DNA of 64,000 nucleotides, taken from positions 1 through 64,000 of the forward strand of contig DDNP01000029.1 of the NCBI GenBank assembly GCA_002341185.1, read 5' to 3'. The notes beneath the pieces were generated by a model. It made no database searches and was not told the origin of the DNA. It saw nothing but the letters and a program-made list of their open reading frames with translations. This stretch comes from Candidatus Neomicrothrix sp. UBA2517 (GTDB lineage: Bacteria > Actinomycetota > Acidimicrobiia > Acidimicrobiales > UBA8592). Below are positions 34,072-42,619 of the stretch, piece after piece; within the stretch, counting starts at the first letter, position 1, and each line of letters opens with the position of its first letter. The translations under genes were made by a program, and so were the position numbers.

Positions 34072-34682
34072 AAATCAAATTAGGTGATGAGAGCAGCCTT
34101 AGGTTGGCCAGCGACACTCTTATGGAAGGCGGTCTAGTAATTTTCCCAACAGACACGGTTTACGGAATCGGGGCTTTACCTCAGAGTACTGATGCTATCA
34201 GTCGTATATTTGCTCTCAAACAACGACCGTTTGACATGACACTCCCATTATTGATTGGAGACGTAAACCAAGTTGAACTAGTTAGTCGTTTCCAAGGAAG
34301 AGGGATGAAGGTCTTGGCGGAGAGGTTCTGGCCTGGTGCACTCACACTAATACTTCCAGATGTTTCACCTGGTATCCATCATTCAATTCAAAAGGATCAA
34401 ACAATTGCTGTTAGATGCCCTGACCATGATTATATTCGTAATCTCAGTTCTCTTGTTGGCCCCATTGCAGCTACTAGCGCGAATCTTCATGGAGAACCTA
34501 CTCCTTTATTAGTTTCGGAGATGCCAAAGGAGTTTGAGGCTGTCGACTTAATCATTGATGGCGGACAATGTTCGCATGGCACAGCTTCAACAATAATTGA
34601 CTTGAGTCGAGACAAACCCAACATTATCCGTTCAGGTGCGATACCTGAAGATGAAGTTCTTGCTGCGCTCGCTGATACATAG
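34059..34682 (+). CDS. tsaC: L-threonylcarbamoyladenylate synthase (TsaC/Sua5 family)
   Basis: The enzyme makes threonylcarbamoyl-AMP from threonine, bicarbonate and ATP for the t6A modification of tRNAs. The 207-residue protein has the family blocks GGLVIFPTDTVYGIGAL, KQRPFDMTLPLLI, RFWPGALTLIL and TSANLHGEPTP. It lacks the extra C-terminal Sua5 domain, so it is the short TsaC form. ATG 34059 is chosen over the in-frame TTG 34053; both lie inside the end of prmC. Confidence 0.92.
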   Translation: MGRIEIKLGDESSLRLASDTLMEGGLVIFPTDTVYGIGALPQSTDAISRIFALKQRPFDMTLPLLIGDVNQVELVSRFQGRGMKVLAERFWPGALTLILPDVSPGIHHSIQKDQTIAVRCPDHDYIRNLSSLVGPIAATSANLHGEPTPLLVSEMPKEFEAVDLIIDGGQCSHGTASTIIDLSRDKPNIIRSGAIPEDEVLAALADT

Positions 34683-34750
34683 GAATAACCTCTTCTTGGC
34701 CTTACTAATAATCACAACATTTACATCAGAAACAAACTAGTTTCTTAAGT

Positions 34751-35185
34751 ATGAGTATTATTGCAGCAGGAAGTGATCACGCAGGGTTTTCTCTGAAGAT
34801 AGATTTAGTGGCTCTTTTGGAAGAGATTGGCTACCAAGTACTTGATTTGGGCACTCACAATACTGACCGCGTTGACTACCCTGATTTTGGCGCAGCTGTA
34901 GGAAGAGCAGTTTCAAATGGTGAAGCGAAACTGGGGTTGTTGGTATGTGGTAGCGGTATCGGAATTGGTATCGCAGCAAACAAAATTCCTGGAATCCGAG
35001 CTGCAACAGTTCATGACGCGACATCAGCACATTTAGCTCGTGAGCACAATAATGCCAATGTCATTTGCTTAGGAGAGAGATTAATAGGTCCTGAAGTTGC
35101 GAGGGAATCCTTGTTGGCATTCTTGAATGCAGAGTTTGAAGGTGGGCGGCATGCAGAAAGAGTCAAAAAAATTGATGACCTCTAG
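34751..35185 (+). CDS. rpiB: Ribose 5-phosphate isomerase B
   Basis: This enzyme interconverts ribose 5-phosphate and ribulose 5-phosphate in the pentose phosphate pathway. The 144-residue protein has the start SIIAAGSDHAGFSLK and the active-site cysteine in LVCGSGIGIGIAANK, plus EHNNANVICLGER. ATG 34751 follows a 68-base gap after tsaC. It converges with glyA, with a candidate terminator between them. Confidence 0.94.
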   Translation: MSIIAAGSDHAGFSLKIDLVALLEEIGYQVLDLGTHNTDRVDYPDFGAAVGRAVSNGEAKLGLLVCGSGIGIGIAANKIPGIRAATVHDATSAHLAREHNNANVICLGERLIGPEVARESLLAFLNAEFEGGRHAERVKKIDDL

Positions 35186-35223
35186 CTATCTAGATCTAAT
35201 CAGGAAAGCCTGACTCGAGGACA

Positions 35224-35258
35224 ATGGAAACGGCAGGTATCAATTGCTCCGTTTTCAT
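35224..35258 (+). terminator. Candidate hairpin terminator after rpiB
   Basis: ATGGAAACGG (35224-35233) can pair with CCGTTTTCAT (35249-35258), ten pairs including one G-T, across a 15-base loop, and a pyrimidine stretch TTCTCTC follows. It lies between the convergent genes rpiB and glyA. A smaller five-pair hairpin stands just upstream (35200-35213). The strength is moderate and the U tract is poor. Confidence 0.4.
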
Positions 35259-35298
35259 TTCTCTCAAGAACCCTAATTTCTTTTCATGGAGTCGTATA

Positions 35299-36762
35299 TC
35301 AAATGGTTGAATCTATCTCAGGGTAAAGAGGATTTAATCTAAGAAGTTCGGCACACCGGTTCCTATTATCAACGCTCACATTATCAGATAGCATAAACTT
35401 GGCTTTTGATTCTTCTCCCGACGTTGTACTTGCCGGTGAGGTCGCTGAAAGTACCGAACAAATTATTTCCGCCACCTCATCCATGTCATCGCAGGACATT
35501 CCAATAGTAGTTAAAGCAGGAGTGCCAAGTCTTATCCCTGATGTGTACCAAGCACCATTTGGGTCAAAAGGAATAGCGTTCCGGTTGACTATAACGCCGG
35601 ACTCTTCTAAGGCGGTTTCTGCCTGACGCCCAGTCAGCCCAAAACTTCGAACATCTACTAGAACCAAGTGATTTTCTGTTCCTCCAGTAACGAGTCTGCC
35701 ACCACGCTTTTCGATACCTTCAGCAAGTGCCTTTGCATTATCAACTACTTGCTGAGCATATGTTTGGAAAGCAGTTGTTTTAGCCTCAGAAAATGCAACA
35801 GCCTTAGCAGCCATAACGTTGGCAAGTGGACCTCCCAAAACCATTGGACAACCTTTATCAATAAACTCTGCAAGGTCAGTTTCGTTAGAAAGGACTATTC
35901 CTCCTCTTGGCCCACGAAGTGACTTATGAGTTGTAGAAGTCACAATGTGAGCATTTGGTATGGGATCATAATCTCCAGTGAAAACCTTCCCAGCAACTAA
36001 TCCTGAGAAATGTGCCATATCAACCATAAGTAACGCGCCAACAGAGTCTGCGATCTCTCGCATTTTGGCAAAGTTTACCCTGCGAGGATACGCCGAATAG
36101 CCAGCGACAATAATTAAAGGACGAAATTCCTCTGCAAGAGACCTAACAGAATCGTAATCTAACTGCTCAGTCTTAGGATCAACTCCATATGACCGCTGAT
36201 CAAATAACTTTCCGGAGATATTTGGACGAAACCCATGAGTAAGGTGACCTCCAGCATCAAGGGACATACCTATCATCCTTTGATCGCCAAACGCCTTTCT
36301 TAGGAAATCCCAATCCTCATCTTCAAGATCATTTACGTGCTTGACATTCTTAGTTTCGAGAAAGGGGGCTTCGACTCGGTAGGCAAGTAGGGCCCAGAAC
36401 GCTACAAGGTTTGCGTCAATCCCTGAATGTGGCTGGACATATGCATACTTGGCATCAAATAACTCTTTAGCATTCTGGGCTGCTAATGTCTCGACCTTGT
36501 CAACGAAATCGCATCCAGCATAGAACCGGTGTCCGGGGGTCCCCTCAGCGTATTTGTCGCTAAACCAATTTCCCATAGCTAGAAGAACGGCAGGAGAAGC
36601 ATAATTTTCAGATGCGATTAGCTTCAGCTGGCTACGCTGATTTTGAAGTTCGCCGCGAATGTACTCTGCGATTAACGGTTCAGTTTTGCCAATCACTTCA
36701 AGGCCGAAACTAAACGCGTTAGATTCAGAAGATAAATTCTTTTGATGAACACTTCCGGTCAT
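35299..36762 (-). CDS. glyA: Serine hydroxymethyltransferase with actinobacterial insert
   Basis: GlyA makes glycine from serine and charges tetrahydrofolate with a one-carbon unit, using PLP. The 487-residue protein has SENYASPAV, the substrate block PHSGIDANLVAF and the PLP lysine in STTHKSLRGPRGG. Compared with E. coli it carries an extra segment of about 30 residues after FWALL (RVEAPFLETKNVKHVNDLED onward) before GGHLTHG; a like-sized insert is known in Actinobacteria and Chlamydiae. The N-terminus is about 15 residues longer than usual. ATG 36762 has an AAGGAG site. Confidence 0.95.
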   Translation of the reverse strand: MTGSVHQKNLSSESNAFSFGLEVIGKTEPLIAEYIRGELQNQRSQLKLIASENYASPAVLLAMGNWFSDKYAEGTPGHRFYAGCDFVDKVETLAAQNAKELFDAKYAYVQPHSGIDANLVAFWALLAYRVEAPFLETKNVKHVNDLEDEDWDFLRKAFGDQRMIGMSLDAGGHLTHGFRPNISGKLFDQRSYGVDPKTEQLDYDSVRSLAEEFRPLIIVAGYSAYPRRVNFAKMREIADSVGALLMVDMAHFSGLVAGKVFTGDYDPIPNAHIVTSTTHKSLRGPRGGIVLSNETDLAEFIDKGCPMVLGGPLANVMAAKAVAFSEAKTTAFQTYAQQVVDNAKALAEGIEKRGGRLVTGGTENHLVLVDVRSFGLTGRQAETALEESGVIVNRNAIPFDPNGAWYTSGIRLGTPALTTIGMSCDDMDEVAEIICSVLSATSPASTTSGEESKAKFMLSDNVSVDNRNRCAELLRLNPLYPEIDSTI

Positions 36763-36961
36763 AAGGCTCCTTATTCTAAGTGACCTATTTTTTTAACAAT
36801 AGTTTATTTATCGAACCGCTTGATAGCTAAGGAAAGAACTATCTCTAATATCTTATAACCCTGATTATTTATTACTTCTGGCCTAACTGATTAAGTATGA
36901 GCGGTGATAGATTGCCCGTAAGGAGTCATTCTCAATTAAAGTTCCAAGGAAGGAATCACGA

Positions 36962-37219
36962 GTGGTAACAAAACCTGTCAGAGCTCTCGAAGCAGCTGAA
37001 GATGGCGTCGTAGCCGCATTCGAACTAGTTCTGACCCCGGCTTTGTTTGCTCTATTTGGATATCTGATTGATAAGTGGTTAGGGACTAGCCCAATATTTC
37101 TTGCATCAATGGGCGGTGTAGTAGCTGTATATGAAATCTGGAAACTCTGGTACACCTATACTCAAAAAATGAGAAGTTACGAGAAATCACTTCCTGACGC
37201 GAAGGGAAGTAATGAATAA
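36962..37219 (+). CDS. AtpZ/AtpI-like small membrane protein
   Basis: This 85-residue protein opens the ATP synthase operon. It has two hydrophobic segments (about residues 18-37 and 44-65) and a charged tail, with the central GYLIDKWLGTSPIF block of the AtpZ/AtpI family. Such proteins help F1Fo assembly or ion supply. The start is GTG 36962. It overlaps the next gene by 8 bases, and the 199-base gap upstream should hold the operon promoter, although I see no convincing -35/-10 pair there. Confidence 0.82.
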   Translation: MVTKPVRALEAAEDGVVAAFELVLTPALFALFGYLIDKWLGTSPIFLASMGGVVAVYEIWKLWYTYTQKMRSYEKSLPDAKGSNE

Positions 37220-37667
37220 TCAAGCTATAGAACACAGCACAGCACCTGAGCGCGAGGTAGCGACAGACATCTTTCGAAGAGGCTTAATCGCTTCTCCCGT
37301 GCTTTTGGCTTTGGCAATAATCTTTTGGGGTCTATCAGGGCTCGCATGCGCAGGCATTGCATTAGGGATCATTCTCACTAATTTTCTTGCTGGTGCTTGG
37401 ATCATAGATTGGGCAGTGAAGATTTCTCCGCAATTACTTATGAGTGCAGTCCTTGGAGGCTTTGTACTTCGCATGGCAATAATTACTGGAGTCGTACTAC
37501 CCATTAGAAATCAAGAATGGTTTGAGATACTACCATTTGGATTAATTTTAATTTTTTCACATTTAGGGCTTTTGATTTGGGAAACGCGCTATGTTTCTGC
37601 CACTCTTAAGTATCCGGGGTTGAAGCCCCGCGTTAAAAGACAAATGCGCAAAAAGAGTCTAGATTAG
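37212..37667 (+). CDS. ATP synthase accessory membrane protein (AtpI-like)
   Basis: The 151-residue protein has four predicted membrane helices (near residues 28-45, 47-68, 75-98 and 105-123) and a basic C-terminus. Position between the AtpZ-like gene and atpB points to the AtpI/Uncl family that helps c-ring assembly, but the sequence is divergent. Start ATG 37212. Confidence 0.72.
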   Translation: MNNQAIEHSTAPEREVATDIFRRGLIASPVLLALAIIFWGLSGLACAGIALGIILTNFLAGAWIIDWAVKISPQLLMSAVLGGFVLRMAIITGVVLPIRNQEWFEILPFGLILIFSHLGLLIWETRYVSATLKYPGLKPRVKRQMRKKSLD

Positions 37668-37672
37668 GAGCT

Positions 37673-38446
37673 GTGCTAAAAGTGAAAATCCTTGCTCTTG
37701 AATTCCCTCCCGTGAGTCACCTTTTCGAGTGGCCCGACTTCGCGTTTGAAGGAACACCGTTGGCTATGAACAAGACAGTGCTCATCTACTTGTTTGCTTT
37801 CGCCCTAACACTTGGGTTGTTCCTTCTCGCCGGTTCTAAAAAAGGACTTGTTCCTCGAGGAATCTCTCACGTGGCTGAGGGAGGAATCAATTTCGTAGAG
37901 GACAGCATCGTGGCACAAACTATGGGGCCAGACGGAAAAAAATATGTTCCATTTCTTACCACAATGTTCTTCTTTATCTTTTTCTCAAATATTTTTGAAG
38001 TTATTCCATTTATACAATTCCCAGCAAATGCAAGGATGGCAGTACCAATCGCCATGGCTTTGATGGTATGGGTAATTTATAATTTCCTAGGAGTAAAGAA
38101 CCAAGGTTTCTTCGGGTACATAAAGAACAGTTTGTTCCCACCTGGTGTTCCCAAAGCACTTTATATAATCGTCACACCTATCGAGTTCTTCTCGGTATTT
38201 ATAATCAGACCACTTTCGTTAGCGATTCGGCTGTGGGCCAACATGGTAGCTGGCCACCTCCTACTCGTTACGTTCGCTGTCCTATCAGCTACGCTGTGGG
38301 ACAGCACTTACGTCGGAGCAGTAGCTCCGGCTGCAATGCTAATCCTGATGACTGGCTTTGAGATTCTTGTATCGTTTCTCCAAGCATTCATCTTTACAAT
38401 TCTCACCGCCGTTTATATGGGCGGTGCTATACACCCAGAACACTAG
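37673..38446 (+). CDS. atpB: ATP synthase Fo subunit a
   Basis: This is the proton-channel stator subunit. The 257-residue protein has five to six membrane helices and the essential arginine in SLAIRLWANMVAGHLL. The start is GTG 37673 (MLKVKIL). The gap to atpE is 8 bases with AGGAGA ahead of it. Confidence 0.95.
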   Translation: MLKVKILALEFPPVSHLFEWPDFAFEGTPLAMNKTVLIYLFAFALTLGLFLLAGSKKGLVPRGISHVAEGGINFVEDSIVAQTMGPDGKKYVPFLTTMFFFIFFSNIFEVIPFIQFPANARMAVPIAMALMVWVIYNFLGVKNQGFFGYIKNSLFPPGVPKALYIIVTPIEFFSVFIIRPLSLAIRLWANMVAGHLLLVTFAVLSATLWDSTYVGAVAPAAMLILMTGFEILVSFLQAFIFTILTAVYMGGAIHPEH

Positions 38447-38454
38447 GAGAAACA

Positions 38455-38727
38455 GTGCTCAGCTTAATTGCATCAACAATAAGTATCCTTGCCGCAGCAG
38501 TCACTGAAGGCGAAGGTCTAAAAGCCATAGGCGCAGGCCTTGGTTACGGACTCGCAGCCATCGGGCCTGGCATAGGTATTGGAATAGTCGTAGGCGCAGC
38601 CATCGACGCAATGACCAGACAACCAGAGTCTGCGGGAACGGCCAGAACAACTATGTTCTTGGGAATAGCGTTCACCGAAGCTCTTGCGCTAATCGGTTTC
38701 GTTGTGTTTATCCTGTTGCTCCCATAG
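38455..38727 (+). CDS. atpE: ATP synthase Fo subunit c
   Basis: The 90-residue protein is the ring subunit: two helices joined by a polar RQPES loop (residues 55-59). The proton-carrying carboxylate is Glu75 in AFTEALALIG; the glutamine and serine/threonine ligands of sodium-type rings are not present, so this is a proton-type c ring. It is about ten residues longer at the N-terminus than E. coli AtpE. Start GTG 38455. Confidence 0.95.
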   Translation: MLSLIASTISILAAAVTEGEGLKAIGAGLGYGLAAIGPGIGIGIVVGAAIDAMTRQPESAGTARTTMFLGIAFTEALALIGFVVFILLLP

Positions 38728-38753
38728 GTAGCTCAAACGAAGGTAAGAATAAA

Positions 38754-39461
38754 ATGAAGAAACGAATTATATTTGCTTCAGCATTAACCGGGTTGATTCT
38801 GGTATTTGGTCTTGGCGGAAACGCTTTGGCCTCAGGCGAAAGTCTCGGTAAATGTTCAGTTATTGAATATAACGAAAAGATTGAAGCTGCTGAGCTAACT
38901 CCACAAAGTTTAAGCGATGAAGCATCTATTGAGGTGCTAGCCGAAATCTTTGATAGTTGTATTGAAGCTCCAAGCCCAATAATTCCTGAAATCAATGAGG
39001 TAATCTGGGGGGGCGGCGCATTTGTCGTGCTACTAGCTCTCATGCTATGGAAAGGTTTCCCTGCAGTTCAAAAGATCATGAATGAGCGTTCAGAGAAGAT
39101 TGCAACGGATCTTGATGAAGCTGACAAAGCTAAGTCTGAAGCCCAAGCTGTAAAAACTCAATATGAGGCTGAACTAGCTGACGCTAAATCAGCTGCAGCA
39201 GCAGTCATTGAAGAAGCTCGTCAGCAAGCTGAAGTTCTTCGATCAGACCTTCAAGAAAGGGCTGAATCTGAAATCGCTGAAATGAAAGAACAAGCAGCGG
39301 CAGATATTGATGCAGCAAGAGAAAGAGCTATGGGAGATCTCCAAAGCGAAGTTTCCGAAATAGTCGTCGGCGCAGCCGAAAGAGTCGTTGAGGCAAACCT
39401 TGATGCGCAAGCACAAGCACGCCTTATCGAGAATTACATCAATCAAGTAGGTTCTAACTAG
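38754..39461 (+). CDS. atpF: ATP synthase Fo subunit b with N-terminal outer domain
   Basis: The 235-residue protein ends in a long coiled-coil stator (from about residue 102), with its usual membrane helix at residues 85-100 (GGGAFVVLLALMLWKGF). Ahead of the helix it has an unusual leader: a signal-peptide-like stretch (1-27, ending NALAS) and about 55 residues with two cysteines, Cys34 and Cys69, that would lie outside the membrane. A normal bacterial subunit b starts with the membrane helix. ATG 38754; atpH follows. Confidence 0.93.
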   Translation: MKKRIIFASALTGLILVFGLGGNALASGESLGKCSVIEYNEKIEAAELTPQSLSDEASIEVLAEIFDSCIEAPSPIIPEINEVIWGGGAFVVLLALMLWKGFPAVQKIMNERSEKIATDLDEADKAKSEAQAVKTQYEAELADAKSAAAAVIEEARQQAEVLRSDLQERAESEIAEMKEQAAADIDAARERAMGDLQSEVSEIVVGAAERVVEANLDAQAQARLIENYINQVGSN

Positions 39462-39476
39462 GAACATGAGGAACTG

Positions 39477-40004
39477 ATGTCAGACGAGAAGATACAGAGT
39501 TACGCCCAGGCAATATTGGCTGTAGCTTCTGCAGAAAGTAATCCAGCGCAAGTCGAAGATGAGATTTATCGATTCTCACAGGCTGTTCAAGCCTCTGAAG
39601 AATTAAAATCAACCCTTAGCGATGCTTCTATTCCTTCCGTGAGAAGGCAACAAATAGTAGAAGACCTTCTTGACGGAAAGGCGAGCCAAACCACTGCAGC
39701 GCTCGTATCTATGCTCGTAGCCGCAGGTATGGGGAGTGAAATTAAAGCTATTGCAGACCAAATGATAGGATTAGGTGCAGAGTCACGAGATAAAGCAGTA
39801 GCAGAAGTTTATTCAGTAGTTGACCTATCTCCTGACCAGCAGGAAAGGCTCGCAGCTGCGCTGAAGTCTGCAACAGGTAAAGATGTAGAAATGAAAGTCA
39901 TTATTGATGAATCAGTAATGGGAGGTCTGCTTGTGCAGATTGAAGATGAAGTAATTGATGGAACAGTCCGAACAAGACTTAAACAGCTTCGAGAGGCGTT
40001 TTAG
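39477..40004 (+). CDS. atpH: ATP synthase F1 subunit delta
   Basis: The 175-residue protein links F1 to the stator. It has the N-terminal helical OSCP fold (SYAQAILAVASAES) and the C-terminal block DESVMGGLLVQIEDEVIDGTVRTRLKQL. ATG 39477; the stop is two bases from atpA. Confidence 0.94.
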   Translation: MSDEKIQSYAQAILAVASAESNPAQVEDEIYRFSQAVQASEELKSTLSDASIPSVRRQQIVEDLLDGKASQTTAALVSMLVAAGMGSEIKAIADQMIGLGAESRDKAVAEVYSVVDLSPDQQERLAAALKSATGKDVEMKVIIDESVMGGLLVQIEDEVIDGTVRTRLKQLREAF

Positions 40005-40006
40005 AT

Positions 40007-41638
40007 ATGGCAGAGCTCACGATAAATACAAAAGATATCGCATCAGCGATAAGAAAAAATCTAGATGGATTCGAACCATCCCTAGCTTCTGGGCAAGTTG
40101 GCCGAGTTGTTGAGGTTGGGGACGGTATTGCTAGAGTGTCAGGTCTTCCTGACGCTGCGGTAAACGAGATGCTTCAGTTCGAAGGGGGCATTGTAGGTTT
40201 AGCGCTGAATCTAGATGAAGATACTATCGGGGCGGTGATTCTCGGCGAGTCTACTGAAATTGAAGAAGGACAACCAGTTCGCTCAACTGGTGAAATCCTT
40301 TCCATGCCTGTTGGTGATGCAATGCTGGGAAGAGTTGTAAATGCTTTAGGCGATCCAATAGATGGAAAGGGAGCAATTACCGGAGCTCAATCAAGACGTA
40401 TGGAAGTTCAAGCTCCAGGTATTATCGGACGAAAACCTGTTCACGAACCTATGCAGACCGGAATTAAAGCTATTGATTCCTTGATTCCTGTAGGACGTGG
40501 TCAACGAGAGCTAATCATCGGAGATAGAAAGACTGGGAAAACCACGATCGCCATTGACACGATCATAAACCAAAGAGGGTTGGGAGTTAAGTGCATCTAT
40601 GTAGCGATTGGTCAGAAAGCATCAACAGTTGCGCAAACAGTAGCGACATTAGAAGAATTTGGTGCTCTTGAATACACTGTTGTAGTAGTAGCACCTGCTT
40701 CAGACCCTGCACCATTCAAATATCTAGCGCCCTATGCGGGTTGCGCAGTCGGCCAGCATTGGATGGATAACGGGGAGCATGCACTCGTCGTTTACGATGA
40801 CCTCTCAAAGCAAGCTGAAGCTTATAGACAAATGGCGTTATTACTACGTCGTCCACCAGGGCGAGAAGCCTATCCGGGAGATGTCTTTTATCTCCACAGC
40901 AGATTGCTTGAACGGGCCGCTAAACTGAGCGACGACTTGGGCGCCGGAAGTCTTACTGCGCTTCCTGTGATTGAAACTAAAGCTGGTGACGTTTCCGCTT
41001 ACATACCAACGAATGTTATCTCAATCACCGATGGACAGATTTTCCTTCAGGATGATTTGTTCAAGTCTGGAGTTCGTCCTGCTGTTGACGTAGGCATTTC
41101 AGTATCACGAGTTGGTTCGGCCGCCCAGATTAAAGCGATGAAAACTGCTGTCGGTACCCTTAAATCTGATTTGCAACAATTTCGAGAACTAGAGTCTTTC
41201 GCTGCATTTGGTTCGGATCTAGATGCAGTTTCACAGGCTCAGCTAGATAGAGGGTATAGGCTCACGGAATTACTAAAACAAGGTATCAATTCACCCATGA
41301 AAGTCGAAGAACAAGTAGTGTCACTCTTTGCAGGGACACAAGGATACCTCGACAACATTCCCGTTGAAGACGTTAGTCGATTTGAAAATGGATTACTTGA
41401 CCTCGTTCGCGCTCAGCACACTGGTCTCCTGTCAGAAATAGTTTCCTCAGGTACTGTTGATGAAGATTCCTTAAATTCGATCATCGCTTCATACTCCGAA
41501 AACTTTGAAACTTCTGATGGTTCTTCGGGTATTTCTATCGAAGCTCAGGCGCAACCTGAGGCTGATACTGAAATGGTTGATTCAGATATCACTCTTCCTG
41601 AGACTGACATAGCGCGCGGACAGGACAGCGAGGGCTGA
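40007..41638 (+). CDS. atpA: ATP synthase F1 subunit alpha
   Basis: The 543-residue non-catalytic nucleotide-binding subunit has a Walker A at residues 172-180 (GDRKTGKTT) and the catalytic-site arginine region VISITDGQIFLQ...SVSRVGSAAQ. The C-terminus has an acidic tail of about 40 residues rich in Glu and Asp that goes beyond the E. coli protein. ATG 40007. Confidence 0.96.
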   Translation: MAELTINTKDIASAIRKNLDGFEPSLASGQVGRVVEVGDGIARVSGLPDAAVNEMLQFEGGIVGLALNLDEDTIGAVILGESTEIEEGQPVRSTGEILSMPVGDAMLGRVVNALGDPIDGKGAITGAQSRRMEVQAPGIIGRKPVHEPMQTGIKAIDSLIPVGRGQRELIIGDRKTGKTTIAIDTIINQRGLGVKCIYVAIGQKASTVAQTVATLEEFGALEYTVVVVAPASDPAPFKYLAPYAGCAVGQHWMDNGEHALVVYDDLSKQAEAYRQMALLLRRPPGREAYPGDVFYLHSRLLERAAKLSDDLGAGSLTALPVIETKAGDVSAYIPTNVISITDGQIFLQDDLFKSGVRPAVDVGISVSRVGSAAQIKAMKTAVGTLKSDLQQFRELESFAAFGSDLDAVSQAQLDRGYRLTELLKQGINSPMKVEEQVVSLFAGTQGYLDNIPVEDVSRFENGLLDLVRAQHTGLLSEIVSSGTVDEDSLNSIIASYSENFETSDGSSGISIEAQAQPEADTEMVDSDITLPETDIARGQDSEG

Positions 41639-41641
41639 TTT

Positions 41642-42589
41642 ATGCCGGGTGGTCAAGAGCGAACACTCCGTAGACGGATTAATTCGGTCCAGTCAACGAA
41701 ACAAATAACACGCGCTATGGAACTGATCGCCGCTACCCGCGTTGTCAAAGCTATGAATAGAGCAAACGCAGCGCGACCTTATTCCTCAAAGATGACCGGG
41801 GTTATTGAAGATCTTGCTGCTGGAGGAGTTGGAATTGAAGATCCATTACTCAGATCTTCTGAAGACGTTTCTTGCATTGGTTTTGTCGTTATAACCTCTG
41901 ATCGCGGTCTTGCGGGGGCATATAATTCATCCGTCATCCGTTCTGCTGAAAAAGAAATTATGGCGACACAAACTGAAGGAAAAGCATACAAGCTTGTCCT
42001 CGTTGGAAAAAAAGCAATCGATTACTTTAGATTTCGTAATTACGATATCGAGGAATCATTTACTGGAATGACTGATACGCCTTCGTATGAAGATGCAAGA
42101 ATCGTTGCAGCTAAAGTTCGAGAACTCTTCGTTTCTGAAGAAGTTGATCAAGTTATTTTGGCCTATCAAGAATTTATATCTATGGGGACACAAAGAGTAG
42201 CTGTCAGGAAATTTCTTCCGTTGGAATCTATGCAAACGGTTGCCTCCGAAGGAGGTGGAGATGCAGATTCAAGAGCACTCTTTGAATTTGAACCATCACC
42301 TGAAGGTGTATTATCGGCTCTTTTGCCTCGCTATGTTGAATCTAGGCTTTATTCAGCACTTCTAGATGCCTCAGCATCCGAGCATGCAAATCGACAGCGA
42401 GCAATGAAGTCAGCAACAGACAACGCCGAAGAACTCATCACCAAGTTAAGCAGGGCTCTAAATAGGGCAAGACAAGATGCAATTACCACTGAAATCATGG
42501 AAATCGTTGGTGGCGCTGAAGCACTTGGAGATGGAAGCGACAAAGAATCTGACCAACATGATCAAAACGAGACAGAAATCACGGTTTAA
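41642..42589 (+). CDS. atpG: ATP synthase F1 subunit gamma
   Basis: This is the central rotor shaft. The 315-residue protein begins with GGQERTLRRRINSVQSTKQITRAMELIA and ends with the matching C-terminal helix SATDNAEELITKLSRALNRARQDAITTEIMEIVGG. An extra acidic tail of about 20 residues follows the last helix. ATG 41642, three bases after the atpA stop. Confidence 0.95.
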   Translation: MPGGQERTLRRRINSVQSTKQITRAMELIAATRVVKAMNRANAARPYSSKMTGVIEDLAAGGVGIEDPLLRSSEDVSCIGFVVITSDRGLAGAYNSSVIRSAEKEIMATQTEGKAYKLVLVGKKAIDYFRFRNYDIEESFTGMTDTPSYEDARIVAAKVRELFVSEEVDQVILAYQEFISMGTQRVAVRKFLPLESMQTVASEGGGDADSRALFEFEPSPEGVLSALLPRYVESRLYSALLDASASEHANRQRAMKSATDNAEELITKLSRALNRARQDAITTEIMEIVGGAEALGDGSDKESDQHDQNETEITV

Positions 42590-42619
42590 CGCCAAAGACA
42601 CATTTGCCGAGGAGCAGAA

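Noticed and set aside
35200..35213. Hairpin TCAGG-AAAG-CCTGA after rpiB
   Set aside because: Five pairs and no U tract; too weak for a terminator call.
36763..36961. A riboswitch upstream of glyA (glycine or ZTP class)
   Set aside because: I could not form the conserved core of either class on the minus strand; only an AAGGAG ribosome binding site was clear.
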